Shown here piece by piece: positions 63,204 through 64,000 of a DNA stretch of 64,000 nucleotides. The translations under genes were made by a program, and so were the position numbers. A model generated the notes under the pieces. It was not told where the DNA came from. It saw nothing but the letters and a program-made list of their open reading frames with translations, and did not search any database. Source of the stretch: Clostridium bovifaecis (GTDB lineage: Bacteria > Bacillota > Clostridia > Clostridiales > Clostridiaceae); NCBI GenBank assembly GCA_009738435.1, contig CP046522.1, positions 1,085,249-1,149,248 on the forward strand, in the 5' to 3' direction. Numbering within the stretch: the stretch's first letter is position 1; each line of letters starts with the position of its first letter.

Positions 63204-64000
63204 ATGAAATTAAAAAAAGTATTATTAAATACTATGATGCTAACTGTAGTAACAGCATTATCTATAGGATGTGGAGCTTCAAAAAAGCTCACAAGTAGTG
63301 CGGAAAACAAGGCTGCTTCATTAGATTTACCAAAAGTAGTGAACATAGGTACTCAACAAATGCCTAATGATGAGAAAATTGCTATAGAAAAAGGTTTTTT
63401 TGAAAAAGAGCTAGGAGTTGAAGTTAATATTGTTCAATTTGAAGCAGGAGATATAAGAAATGCCCTTGTTTCAGGAGATATTGACTTTGCACTGCTTGGT
63501 TCAGCTTCTGCGACACAAGGGATTGCAAGTGGTATTGATGTAGAAACTATTTGGATACATGAAATTCTTGGGGAAGCAGAAAGATTAGTGGTTAAAAATA
63601 ATTCAAACATTAATTCTATGAAGGATCTTGTAGGGAAGAAGATAGCTACTCCATTTACAACAACAACACATTATAGCCTGTTAAAGGCTTTAGAGTTAAA
63701 TGGTATTTCTCAAAGAGATGTAACATTATATGATATGCAAATGCCTGAAATATATGCAGCATGGCAAAGAGGTGACATTGACGCAGCTTATGCCTGGGAG
63801 CCTACACTTTCTAATCTTTTAAAAGACGGCAAAACTTTACTTTCGAGCAAAGATATGTCTGAAAAAGGTGTTGTTACATCTAATGTAGAAGTTGTTAGAA
63901 GAGAATTTGCACAGAGATATCCAGATATTGTAACGAAATATATTAAAGCTGTAAATAAATCTATTAATCTCTATAATGAAAGTCAAGCTGAGGCAGTTAA
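63204..64000 (+). CDS. SsuA/TauA-type binding lipoprotein, cut by window end
   Basis: The frame is open to the last base. Lipobox is LSIGCGAS near residue 20, preceded by a hydrophobic signal. Binding-fold strands include VVNIGTQQMPNDEKIAIEKG, LVSGDIDFALLGSASATQG and AAWQRGDIDAAYAWEPTLSN, the last being a signature of taurine/aliphatic sulfonate binders. AGGAGTG precedes the ATG at 63204, 29 bases after the permease gene. The C-terminus is missing. Confidence 0.9.
   Translation, partial: MKLKKVLLNTMMLTVVTALSIGCGASKKLTSSAENKAASLDLPKVVNIGTQQMPNDEKIAIEKGFFEKELGVEVNIVQFEAGDIRNALVSGDIDFALLGSASATQGIASGIDVETIWIHEILGEAERLVVKNNSNINSMKDLVGKKIATPFTTTTHYSLLKALELNGISQRDVTLYDMQMPEIYAAWQRGDIDAAYAWEPTLSNLLKDGKTLLSSKDMSEKGVVTSNVEVVRREFAQRYPDIVTKYIKAVNKSINLYNESQAEAV

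Noticed and set aside
1..64000. rRNA or tRNA genes
   Set aside because: No cloverleaf or rRNA-like segment was recognised by eye; a tRNAscan search would settle this.

Overview
The window is AT-rich, strongly purine-biased Clostridium-type DNA (Clostridiaceae, Firmicutes). Genes carry strong AGGAGG-type ribosome sites, frequent GTG/TTG starts and hairpin-plus-T terminators. The gene content is that of a strict anaerobe: a tungsten-type aldehyde:ferredoxin oxidoreductase, radical-SAM haem enzymes, arginine deiminase and an old-yellow-enzyme oxidoreductase. No rRNA, tRNA, CRISPR array, complete insertion sequence or prophage was seen.

Layout. 1-4.7 kb: the end of a TRAP transporter (dctM, frameshifted dctP), an M24 hydrolase resembling ectoine hydrolase and an M20 amidohydrolase, probably one uptake-and-hydrolysis unit. 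4.7-12 kb: a Nudix remnant, then a PocR-GGDEF-EAL protein, a 970-residue secreted beta-propeller protein and a chemoreceptor in one direction. 12-19.7 kb: a UvrD-type helicase with a DEDDh exonuclease embedded in it, cold-shock protein, tandem-HNH protein, free DnaQ-type exonuclease, PH-domain protein, several unknowns and lipoate ligase. 19.9-32.9 kb: an acetoin-dehydrogenase-like island with a split E2 (separate lipoyl and catalytic proteins), E1 alpha/beta, SDR, CoA-transferase, E3, divergent LuxR regulator, GldA-like dehydrogenase, aldehyde:ferredoxin oxidoreductase, MoaD-like carrier, AcoX, a membrane protein and a Lin0512 protein. A coherent reading is diol to acetoin to acetyl-CoA plus acetaldehyde, then aldehyde to acid with reduced ferredoxin, then acid to acyl-CoA.

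33-40.3 kb: two paralogous lipoproteins, a wrecked aldehyde dehydrogenase, a preQ1-I-like riboswitch ahead of a nucleoside hydrolase (QueK-like) and an ECF S component (queuine salvage), an ABC exporter and a DMT-transporter remnant. 40.4-42.6 kb: a polar amino-acid ABC transporter. 42.7-45.3 kb: a stand-alone protein joining a PfkB-like region, a P-loop ATPase and a RyR domain. 45.5-48.6 kb: ahbC-ahbD-ahbA-ahbB, the siroheme-dependent haem pathway. 48.8-57.4 kb: arginine deiminase, DEAD-box helicase, OYE-type reductase, ferritin-like protein, a PIN-domain protein with an internal repeat, a C-lobe-only kinase-like protein, LysE exporter, DNA polymerase IV and a cysteine-free HMA protein. 57.6-64 kb: a DUF1846 protein, a split YeeE transporter around a TusA-like protein, a LysR regulator, and a SsuC/SsuA-type ABC system running off the window.

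Four features stand out. (i) Five genes carry single-base frameshifts, mostly at A-runs, which means either decay or base-calling errors. (ii) A dispersed intergenic repeat has a conserved hairpin layout but different sequence words. (iii) An exact ATAAC-N5-GTTAT array lies between the LysR regulator and the ABC operon. (iv) The RyR/ATPase protein and the helicase-exonuclease fusion have unusual architectures.
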